This document shows positions 1 to 4,918 of a stretch of 6,407 nt of DNA, in pieces. The notes beneath the pieces were generated by a model. That model was not told the DNA's origin. It ran no database searches and worked only from the letters and a program-made list of their open reading frames with translations. Source of the DNA: an uncultured Collinsella sp. (GTDB lineage Bacteria > Actinomycetota > Coriobacteriia > Coriobacteriales > Coriobacteriaceae); NCBI GenBank assembly GCA_902493835.1, contig CABURG010000099.1, positions 1 through 6,407 on the forward strand, read 5' to 3'. Numbering within the stretch: the first letter of the stretch is position 1; every line of letters begins with the position of its first letter. The translations under genes were made by a program, and so were the position numbers.

Positions 1-299
1 AATTCCATGTCGTTGAGCTGCTCACGCGTCGTCCAGCCACCGTTGATATCCCAGGTCTCGGCATCGAGCGGATCCTGGCCAATGATGGCATCGAGCATGA
101 TCTGCTCGTGATTGCCCTTGAGCACGCGGGCGTTGGGCAGCGAGCGCACGAGCTTAATAACGCCGACCGGATCGGGCCCGCGATCGATCATGTCGCCCAA
201 CACGTACAGCGTGTCGTCGGACGTCAACGAGATCTTAGACAGGGCCTCGTCAAGCGCACGCACGTGCCCGTGAGCATCAGATGTCACATAGATCGCCAT
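1..299 (-). CDS. PPP-type metallophosphoesterase, N-terminal part (cut by window edge)
   Basis: This is the first 99 codons of a leftward gene that continues beyond base 1. The translation begins MAIYVTSDAHGHVRAL and carries the metal-binding signature of calcineurin-like phosphoesterases: D8-x-H10 (in SDAHGH, usually GDxHG), GDMIDRG (D36, D39, R40) and GNHE (N63, H64). The spacing and the GD..DRG..GNHE pattern are those of the PPP branch, which includes bacterial Ser/Thr protein phosphatases and the diadenosine tetraphosphatase ApaH. The protein is probably a cytosolic two-metal phosphatase acting on a phosphoprotein or nucleotide; the substrate cannot be decided from this part. The ATG at 299-297 is preceded by AAGGAGAGG (314-306) six bases upstream, which supports the start. 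It is divergent from the antiporter gene. The later histidine ligands and the C-terminus lie outside the window. Confidence 0.9.
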   Translation of the reverse strand, partial: MAIYVTSDAHGHVRALDEALSKISLTSDDTLYVLGDMIDRGPDPVGVIKLVRSLPNARVLKGNHEQIMLDAIIGQDPLDAETWDINGGWTTREQLNDME

Positions 300-349
300 G
301 GTACGCCTCTCCTTGCATTGCGGCCGAAGCCCGGTGCCGCAACTAAAAC

Positions 350-363
350 TTCAAGTTGAACTT
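350..363. repeat. Overlapping short palindromes just downstream of the leftward promoter
   Basis: TTCAAGTTGAA (350-360) and AAGTTGAACTT (353-363) are each perfect five-base-arm palindromes around one central base, and they overlap by eight bases. They would lie in the first bases transcribed from the predicted leftward promoter, where a repressor could bind. The arms are short and AT-rich, so chance is a real possibility. Confidence 0.25.
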
Positions 364-374
364 AAACGTTACCC

Positions 375-403
375 ATTGTACTCCGTTGCAATAAAGCTGG
401 AAA
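375..403 (-). promoter_or_regulatory. Candidate promoter of the metallophosphoesterase gene
   Basis: Read on the minus strand there is TTTCCA (403-398, four of six matches to the -35 consensus), a 17-base spacer, then TACAAT (380-375, five of six matches to the -10 consensus). Transcription would start near 368, giving an untranslated leader of about 70 bases. The call is a consensus match by eye. It is plausible because no other leftward gene is nearby to provide read-through. Confidence 0.35.
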
Positions 404-423
404 GGGTTTCCGAGCAGAGGCAA

Positions 424-438
424 AGACGGCAGCCGTCT
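424..438. promoter_or_regulatory. 15-bp palindrome, candidate operator between divergent genes
   Basis: AGACGGC A GCCGTCT is a perfect inverted repeat of two 7-base arms around a single central base. The one-base centre suits a dimeric DNA-binding protein better than an RNA hairpin, although a shorter stem with a five-base loop is also possible. It lies about 20 bases upstream of the candidate leftward -35 box and about 55 bases upstream of the rightward -10-like box, so one regulator could affect both genes. No regulator gene is visible in the window and I do not recognise the motif. Confidence 0.35.
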
Positions 439-492
439 ATGACGATATCGCGCACGCCCGCAATCCAACCCCATAAACCCACCATCTTTGGG

Positions 493-498
493 TATAAA
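493..498 (+). promoter_or_regulatory. -10-like box upstream of the antiporter gene
   Basis: TATAAA sits in an AT-rich patch 54 bases before the antiporter start codon, the only such patch in this GC-rich gap facing right. No good -35 hexamer is found 16-18 bases upstream. An imperfect inverted repeat (ACCCA 477-481 / TGGGT 489-493) abuts the box. If it is used, transcription starts near 505. Confidence 0.3.
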
Positions 499-552
499 TA
501 ACCGCAGACAACTGACCGTGCCACGCCAACCACCCAGGAGCGGACACTATCC

Positions 553-2154
553 ATGAACCAGATCCTTCTCTTTATCGGCCTCGTCATCATTTTGTGCCTG
601 ACCATCAAACCCGTCGGCAAAAAACTCCCCTTCCCCACCCTGCTCATCTTTATCGCGCTGGGCATGCTGTTGGGCGTCAACGGCCCGACGCATATCGACT
701 TTAGCGACTACGCACTCACCGATACCGTCTGCAGCACGGCGCTGCTGTTCATCATGTTCTACGGCGGCTTTAACACCAATATCGACCGCGCCAAGCCCGT
801 CGCTGCGCCGGCGGTGCTGCTGAGCACGCTCGGCGTCGTCATCACTGCCGGCATCACCGGCGTATTCGCCCACTTTGTGCTGGGTTTCGACTGGATCGGC
901 GGCCTGCTGCTGGGATCGGTCGTGGCGTCCACCGACGCGGCCAGCGTCTTTAGCGTTCTGCGCGAGCACAGCCTTTCGCTGAGGGGCGGCACCGACTCGC
1001 TGCTCGAGGTCGAATCGGGCTCCAACGACCCCGTCGCCTACATGCTCACCGCTGTGCTCGCTACACTCGCGGCCGGCGGCGACATCAACATTCCCGCACT
1101 GCTGGCCAAGCAGATTATCCTGGGCGTGGGCCTGGGCCTTGCCATCGGCTGGGCGGCGGGCCGCCTGATTGAACGCGCGCACGCAACGGCCAAGGACGCG
1201 CAGACCATCTTTTTGTTCGCCGTGGCCATCGTCGCCTACGCGCTGCCGAGCTACCTGGGCGGCAACGGCTTTTTGGCTGTATACCTGGCCGGCATTGTGC
1301 TGGGTGCCAGCGACATCACCGGCAAAGTCGAGATGGCGCACTTCTTTGACACCCTCACCGAGATGGCAGAGATGACCATCTTCTTTTTGCTGGGCCTGCT
1401 CGTTACACCCGCACGCCTGCCGCAAATGCTGCTACCGGGCCTGGCACTCATGGCGTTTATGCTCTTTGCGAGCCGCCCCATCGCCGTAGGCATGCTGCTG
1501 GCGCCGTTTAGGACGAACCCTCGCCAGGTTGCGCTCGTAAGCTGGGCGGGTCTGCGCGGAGCAGCTTCGGTCGTCTTTAGTCTCTTTGCCGTGGTGGCCG
1601 GCGTTCCCGGCGGACACGACCTATTTGACCTGGTGTTTGTGATTGCCGTGTCGAGCATTGTGGTGCAGGGCTCGCTTCTGCCGGCGGTGGCGAAGAAGCT
1701 CGATATGATCGATGCGACCGGCGACGTGCGCCGCACCTTTAACGACTACCGCGACGAGGACGGCATGTCGTTTGTAAAGCTCAAGGTGGGCGCTGGACAT
1801 CCGTTTGCCGAGCGCTCGCTCGCCGATATTGGCAGCGCGACGGACATGCTCGTGGTCCTGGTGCTGCGCGACGGGGCGCACCCGGTGCTGCCCAACGGCG
1901 ATACCGTGATCCAGGAAGGCGATCTGCTGGTGATGGCCGCCCCAACGTTCGAAGAGCGTGCCGAGGTTACGCTGCGCGAGGTCACCGTAACCCCCCACGG
2001 TCGCCTGGCCGGCCAGCGTCTTCGCGATGTGCCGCAGGGCAAGCACCCCTTTATCGTGGTGATGCTCAAGCGCGACGGCCAAACGATCATCCCCGACGGC
2101 AACACCCTAATATACGCCGGCGACGAAGCCGTCATCGCCACGCTCGCGTCGTAG
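553..2154 (+). CDS. CPA1-type cation (K+ or Na+)/proton antiporter with two C-terminal RCK-C domains
   Basis: The 533-residue protein is an inner-membrane antiporter that exchanges a monovalent cation for protons and so contributes to pH and salt or potassium balance. Residues 1-380 contain about 12-13 hydrophobic segments of the Na_H_Exchanger fold. Family hallmarks are STDAAS (126-131, with T127-D128 in the unwound helix), ESGSNDP (154-160, with the ion-binding N158-D159 pair typical of CPA1) and WAGLRGAAS (331-339, conserved R335). After a charged linker (382-405), two similar TrkA-C/RCK-C domains follow at about 408-464 and 474-531. They share the pattern hydrophobic run, RDG, P-x-G-(D/N)-T, GD, and are ligand-sensing gating modules in related transporters. 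The closest architecture I know is NhaP2/CvrA-like K+/H+ antiporters, but the CorC-like domain of NhaP2 is replaced by a second RCK-C. Ion preference is inferred. AGGAG (536-540) lies 12 bases before the ATG, slightly far. The gene appears to be transcribed alone. Confidence 0.9.
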   Translation: MNQILLFIGLVIILCLTIKPVGKKLPFPTLLIFIALGMLLGVNGPTHIDFSDYALTDTVCSTALLFIMFYGGFNTNIDRAKPVAAPAVLLSTLGVVITAGITGVFAHFVLGFDWIGGLLLGSVVASTDAASVFSVLREHSLSLRGGTDSLLEVESGSNDPVAYMLTAVLATLAAGGDINIPALLAKQIILGVGLGLAIGWAAGRLIERAHATAKDAQTIFLFAVAIVAYALPSYLGGNGFLAVYLAGIVLGASDITGKVEMAHFFDTLTEMAEMTIFFLLGLLVTPARLPQMLLPGLALMAFMLFASRPIAVGMLLAPFRTNPRQVALVSWAGLRGAASVVFSLFAVVAGVPGGHDLFDLVFVIAVSSIVVQGSLLPAVAKKLDMIDATGDVRRTFNDYRDEDGMSFVKLKVGAGHPFAERSLADIGSATDMLVVLVLRDGAHPVLPNGDTVIQEGDLLVMAAPTFEERAEVTLREVTVTPHGRLAGQRLRDVPQGKHPFIVVMLKRDGQTIIPDGNTLIYAGDEAVIATLAS

Positions 2155-2159
2155 CGGGC

Positions 2160-2246
2160 AGGAGGTAGCTAATTTGCGACGAAGAGATCAAGCGCCTAGA
2201 AAGCCTCATGCCTTCGCTCGCAGATTTGGATTTGCCTGAGGAGTAA
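2160..2246 (+). other. Orphan AGGAGG ribosome-binding site with micro-ORF candidates (or gene relic)
   Basis: A perfect AGGAGG (2160-2165) begins six bases after the antiporter stop codon, but no ATG or GTG follows at a normal distance. Two readings are possible. A TTG at 2174, with ideal 8-base spacing, opens a 21-residue very basic peptide (MRRRDQAPRKPH...) ending at TGA 2237-2239; it uses rare arginine codons. An ATT at 2172, six bases after the site, opens a 24-residue acidic, protein-like frame (ICDEEIKRLESLMPSL...LPEE) ending at TAA 2244-2246. Its codons and composition look more like real coding sequence, so this could be a small protein with a non-standard start or the remnant of a gene whose ATG was lost. 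I recognise neither peptide. Confidence 0.25.
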
Positions 2247-2333
2247 AGCACCCCTCCCCCATGTAACCATCCTGTAAATCATAGCGGCGCACTCGGGTTT
2301 TGCTGTGATGCGGTCGCGCCTAGCGCTCCACTG

Positions 2334-2342
2334 TGCTAAAGT
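2334..2342 (+). promoter_or_regulatory. Candidate extended -10 promoter element of serC-serA
   Basis: TGCTAAAGT (2334-2342) fits the extended -10 pattern TGn plus the actinobacterial TAnnnT hexamer (TAAAGT, 2337-2342). No recognisable -35 sequence lies 16-18 bases upstream. Transcription would start near 2349, about 33 bases before the serC ATG. The perfect palindrome TGAACGTTCA spans this predicted start. Confidence 0.35.
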
Positions 2343-2346
2343 ATCC

Positions 2347-2356
2347 TGAACGTTCA
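2347..2356. repeat. 10-bp perfect palindrome over the predicted serC transcription start
   Basis: TGAACGTTCA reads the same on both strands. It resembles the half-sites of the Gram-positive LexA box (GAAC, GTTC) but lacks the four-base spacer, so it is not a canonical LexA site. Its position between the -10-like element and the serC ribosome-binding site (GAGGGGG, 2366-2372) would suit an operator. A single 10-bp palindrome has modest statistical weight. Confidence 0.25.
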
Positions 2357-2381
2357 AACGACTACGAGGGGGAAATAGAAG

Positions 2382-3506
2382 ATGGCACGTGTGCACAACT
2401 TCTCAGCTGGCCCGGCCGCACTGCCCACAAGCGTGCTCGCCGAGATCGCCGACGAGATGATGGACTACCGCGGTTGCGGCATGTCCGTGCTCGAGATGAG
2501 CCATCGATCTAGCATGTACCAGCAGATCATCGACGACGCTGAGGCAACCCTACGCCGTCTGCTGAGCATCCCGGACAGCTACCGTGTCCTGTTTTTGCAG
2601 GGCGGCGCCACGCTGCAGTTTGCGGGCATCCCCATGAACCTCATGCGCCGCGGCCGCGCCGGCTACGTCGTGACCGGCAACTTTGCCAACAAGGCGTACA
2701 AGGAGGCCGCCAAGTACGGCGAGACCGTGCTGCTCGCGAGCTCCGAAGACACCAATTTCGACCACATTCCCAACATGGCCGACATCAACGCGCGCATTGC
2801 CGCCGAGGCCGCGGGCGACGGGCTCGACTACGTCTACATCTGCCAGAACAACACTATCTTTGGCACCATGTTCCACGAGCTGCCCGATTGCGGCGACGTA
2901 CCGCTGGTCGCCGATGTCTCGAGCTGCTTTTTGTCACAGCCGCTCGACGTTGAGCGCTACGGGCTCATTTACGCCGGCGCGCAGAAAAACGCCGGCGCCG
3001 CGGGCGTGACTGTGGTCATCGTGCGCGACGACCTCATCGCAGATGGCCCAGCCTTTGCGCAGACGCCGCAGTACCTGGACCTTAAGGCCCAGGCCGCCAA
3101 GGGTTCCATGCTCAACACGCCCAACACCTTTGGCATCTACGTGTGCGGCAAGGTGTTCCGTTGGGTTGAGCAGACCGGCGGACTTGCCGCCATGGCCGAG
3201 CGCAACTGGACCAAGGCTAACCTACTCTACAACCTGCTCGAGCACAGCGAGCTGTTCCATGGCACCGCGCAGGCCGACAGTCGCTCCATCGCCAACGTCA
3301 CCTTCCGCACCGACGAAGCCGAACTCGACGCGGCCTTTGTCGCAGGCGCGGCCGAGCACCAGATTCAAAACGTCAAGGGCCATCGCCTGGTGGGCGGTAT
3401 GCGCGCCAGCGTCTACAACGCCGTGACCATGGAAGACGTGCAGGCACTGGCCTCGTACATGAAGGACTTCGAAGCGCAGCATAGTTTGAGCCCGCGATCT
3501 AACTAG
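2382..3506 (+). CDS. serC: Phosphoserine aminotransferase (3-phosphoserine/phosphohydroxythreonine transaminase)
   Basis: The enzyme transfers an amino group from glutamate to 3-phosphohydroxypyruvate, giving O-phosphoserine, the second step of serine synthesis. Members of the family may also serve pyridoxal phosphate synthesis. At 374 residues it is close to the usual 360-odd. It is a cytosolic, PLP-dependent class-V aminotransferase. Motifs include HNFSAGPAALP (5-15), SHRS (40-43), the phosphate-binding GGA (74-76), VADVSS (176-181, D178 near the pyridine nitrogen), the Schiff-base lysine K202 in AGAQKN, and the C-terminal GMRASVYNA (339-347). The lysine is followed by AGAAG where many homologues have IGPAG. 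The start is supported by GAGGGGG (2366-2372) nine bases upstream and by the N-terminal HNFSAGP motif, which normally lies within the first ten residues. It is followed 71 bp later by serA in the same direction. Confidence 0.97.
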   Translation: MARVHNFSAGPAALPTSVLAEIADEMMDYRGCGMSVLEMSHRSSMYQQIIDDAEATLRRLLSIPDSYRVLFLQGGATLQFAGIPMNLMRRGRAGYVVTGNFANKAYKEAAKYGETVLLASSEDTNFDHIPNMADINARIAAEAAGDGLDYVYICQNNTIFGTMFHELPDCGDVPLVADVSSCFLSQPLDVERYGLIYAGAQKNAGAAGVTVVIVRDDLIADGPAFAQTPQYLDLKAQAAKGSMLNTPNTFGIYVCGKVFRWVEQTGGLAAMAERNWTKANLLYNLLEHSELFHGTAQADSRSIANVTFRTDEAELDAAFVAGAAEHQIQNVKGHRLVGGMRASVYNAVTMEDVQALASYMKDFEAQHSLSPRSN

Positions 3507-3522
3507 CCCGCAGCACGCGGGC
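3506..3522 (+). other. Intercistronic hairpin at the serC stop codon
   Basis: GCCCGC (3506-3511) and GCGGGC (3517-3522) form a 6-bp all-GC stem with a five-base loop AGCAC, starting at the last base of the serC stop codon. No run of T follows, so it is not a standard intrinsic terminator. It could pause polymerase or protect the serC end of the message from 3' decay, changing the ratio of SerC to SerA. The fold is read directly; the role is inferred. Confidence 0.4.
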
Positions 3523-3577
3523 CGACCAGCCATCTCAAACCACCCTGTTTAGATTAAAACCTGCTAAGGAGTTTTTC

Positions 3578-4741
3578 ATGCGCAAGATTAAGACCATCGA
3601 CGACATCACCAAGGACGGCAAAGTCGAGTTTGGCGAGGGCTACGAATTTGTGAGCACCGCCGAAGAGGCCGACGCGATCCTGATGCGCTCGACCGACCTG
3701 CACGGCTACGGGCTGCCCGAGGGCATCCGCGCCATCGCCCGCTGCGGCGCCGGCGTCAACAACATCCCCGTCGAGGAGTACGCCAAGAAGGGCGTCGTCG
3801 TCTTTAACTCCCCCGGCGCCAACAGCAACGCCGTCAAGGAGCTCGTCCTGGGCATGCTGGTGCTCTCGAGCCGCGGCGTAGTGCAGTCGATGAACTGGGT
3901 GCGCAACAACGCCGATGACCCCGAGATTCAGGTCGATGCCGAGAAGGCCAAGAAGGCCTTTGTGGGCCGCGAGCTCAAGGGCAAGCGCATCGGCGTCATC
4001 GGTCTGGGCAACGTGGGCTCCAAGGTCGCCAACGCCTGCGTCGACCTGGGCATGGACGTTTACGGCTACGACCCGTTCATTTCCGTCGAGCACGCGTGGG
4101 TGCTGAGCCGCGAGGTGCAGCGCGTGGGCACGCTCGAGGACCTCTGCCGTGGCTGTGACTACCTCACCGTGCACGTGCCCAGCAAGGCCGACACCATCGG
4201 CATGATCAGTACCGAGCAGATCAACCTGCTGGCACCCGACGCCGTGCTGATCAACTACGCACGCGAGACCATCATTGACGAGGACGCCGTCGACGCCGCC
4301 CTGCGCGCGGGCAAACTCAGCTGGTTTAGCTGCGACTTTGCCACGCCCAAGACCGTCAAGATGCCCAACACGTTTATCACCACGCACTCGGGCGCCGGCA
4401 CTGGCGAGGCCGAGGCCAACTGCGCCGATATGGCCATCAGCGAGCTCAAGGATTACCTGGAGAACGGCAACATCGCACATAGCGTCAACTACCCCGCCTG
4501 CAGCATGGGCAAGGCGCGCGCCGCAAGCCGCATCGCCTGCCTGCACGCCAACGTGCCCAACATGATCGGCCAGATCACGGCCATTCTCGCCAAGGACAAC
4601 GCCAACGTGCAGCGTATGACCAACGAGTCCGCTGGCGAGAACGCCTACACCATGTTCGACACCGACGAGCACCTGGACAGCAGCACCATCGAGGCGCTCA
4701 AGCAGATTCCGTCGATGTATCGCGTGCGCGTGATCAAGTAG
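3578..4741 (+). CDS. serA: D-3-phosphoglycerate dehydrogenase, short form with C-terminal ACT domain
   Basis: This enzyme oxidises 3-phosphoglycerate to 3-phosphohydroxypyruvate with NAD+, the first committed step of serine synthesis; its product is the SerC substrate. The 387 residues match the short class that lacks the intervening domain of the ~520-residue actinobacterial form. Domains: substrate-binding part (about 1-95 and 285-310), Rossmann domain (about 96-284) with GLGNVG (142-147) and D165 at the end of the second strand, favouring NAD+, and ACT domain (about 318-387). Catalytic R229 (NYARE) and H270 (TTHSGAGTGEAE) are present. The usual active-site glutamate is not obvious in the CDFATPKTVKMPN loop (252-264). 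H323, N325 and N343 match positions that bind serine in E. coli SerA, so feedback inhibition by serine is plausible. AAGGAG (3566-3571) six bases before the ATG supports the start. It is the second gene of the serC-serA operon and is followed by a terminator. Confidence 0.96.
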   Translation: MRKIKTIDDITKDGKVEFGEGYEFVSTAEEADAILMRSTDLHGYGLPEGIRAIARCGAGVNNIPVEEYAKKGVVVFNSPGANSNAVKELVLGMLVLSSRGVVQSMNWVRNNADDPEIQVDAEKAKKAFVGRELKGKRIGVIGLGNVGSKVANACVDLGMDVYGYDPFISVEHAWVLSREVQRVGTLEDLCRGCDYLTVHVPSKADTIGMISTEQINLLAPDAVLINYARETIIDEDAVDAALRAGKLSWFSCDFATPKTVKMPNTFITTHSGAGTGEAEANCADMAISELKDYLENGNIAHSVNYPACSMGKARAASRIACLHANVPNMIGQITAILAKDNANVQRMTNESAGENAYTMFDTDEHLDSSTIEALKQIPSMYRVRVIK

Positions 4742-4753
4742 CGCCGGCTGATC

Positions 4754-4786
4754 TGACGGGCAGTTCCCCATGTGGCCTGCCCGTCA
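4754..4786 (+). repeat. 10-bp inverted repeat between serA and its terminator
   Basis: TGACGGGCAG (4754-4763) and CTGCCCGTCA (4777-4786) are exact reverse complements with a 13-base loop, forming a stable RNA stem 12 bases after the serA stop codon. No T-run follows, so it does not terminate by itself. It may shield the message end from exonucleases or be an older terminator arm. The paired hairpins are seen directly; the function is inferred. Confidence 0.55.
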
Positions 4787-4802
4787 CTGACATTGAATGC
4801 CC

Positions 4803-4840
4803 ACGGGGGCGCCTTTCGCACGAGAGGCGCCCCCGTTTTT
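4803..4840 (+). terminator. Strong Rho-independent terminator of the serC-serA operon
   Basis: An inverted repeat running from 4803 to 4836 pairs ACGGGGGCGCC with GGCGCCCCCGT and continues inward through CTTTCG/CGAGAG with one G-U pair, leaving a tight loop around 4819-4820. TTTTT (4836-4840) follows directly. The stem, almost entirely GC, and the T-run are the textbook intrinsic terminator. The left side lacks an A-run, so it works for rightward transcription only. It separates serA from the M20 gene and shows that reading frames extended upstream through this region are not the true start of the next gene. Confidence 0.92.
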
Positions 4841-4879
4841 GTGAGCGCTCCATTAAATGCACCGAGCCGCTTCTTGGCA

Positions 4880-4885
4880 TACAAT
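4880..4885 (+). promoter_or_regulatory. Candidate -10 box of the M20 peptidase promoter
   Basis: TACAAT matches five of six bases of the -10 consensus and lies 34 bases before the ATG at 4919. Transcription would begin near 4892, leaving a leader of about 27 bases that includes the ribosome-binding site. No clear -35 box is seen at the right distance; TTGGCA directly before it is too close to act with it. A promoter is needed here because a strong terminator lies immediately upstream. Confidence 0.4.
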
Positions 4886-4909
4886 CTGTATGTTGACCTA
4901 ACTATCTGT

Positions 4910-4915
4910 GAGGTG
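4910..4915 (+). promoter_or_regulatory. Ribosome-binding site fixing the M20 start at 4919
   Basis: GAGGTG precedes the ATG at 4919 with a core-to-start distance of about five bases. It supports this start over an in-frame ATG at 4772, which would force translation through the serA terminator stem and add 49 residues without family similarity. Confidence 0.6.
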
Positions 4916-4918
4916 CCT

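Noticed and set aside
547..1425. 292-residue minus-strand open frame within the antiporter gene
   Set aside because: The product is a Gln/Ala/Asp/Gly-rich chain without recognisable domains, the antisense shadow expected in high-GC coding DNA.
2192..2323. Repeated 8-mer GCGCCTAG at 2192-2199 and 2316-2323
   Set aside because: Two copies of an 8-mer about 120 bases apart, with no flanking similarity, are most simply chance.
2247..2336. Riboswitch, T-box or attenuator leader before serC
   Set aside because: The predicted transcript leader is only about 33 bases, and I could find no conserved T-box core, stem-loop plus T-run or alternative pairing in the gap.
2347..2356. LexA (SOS) box upstream of serC
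   Set aside because: GAAC and GTTC half-sites are adjacent, whereas the Gram-positive LexA consensus needs four bases between them; serC is also not an expected SOS gene.
2196..2396. 66-residue minus-strand frame in the antiporter-serC gap
   Set aside because: It overlaps the serC start and ribosome-binding site, and its product has no coding character.
3554..4771. 405-residue open frame on the minus strand covering all of serA
   Set aside because: Its codons lie opposite the GC-biased third positions of serA, and the product is a low-complexity Val/Ala/Gly/His/Asp-rich chain with no motif. serA has clear family motifs throughout.
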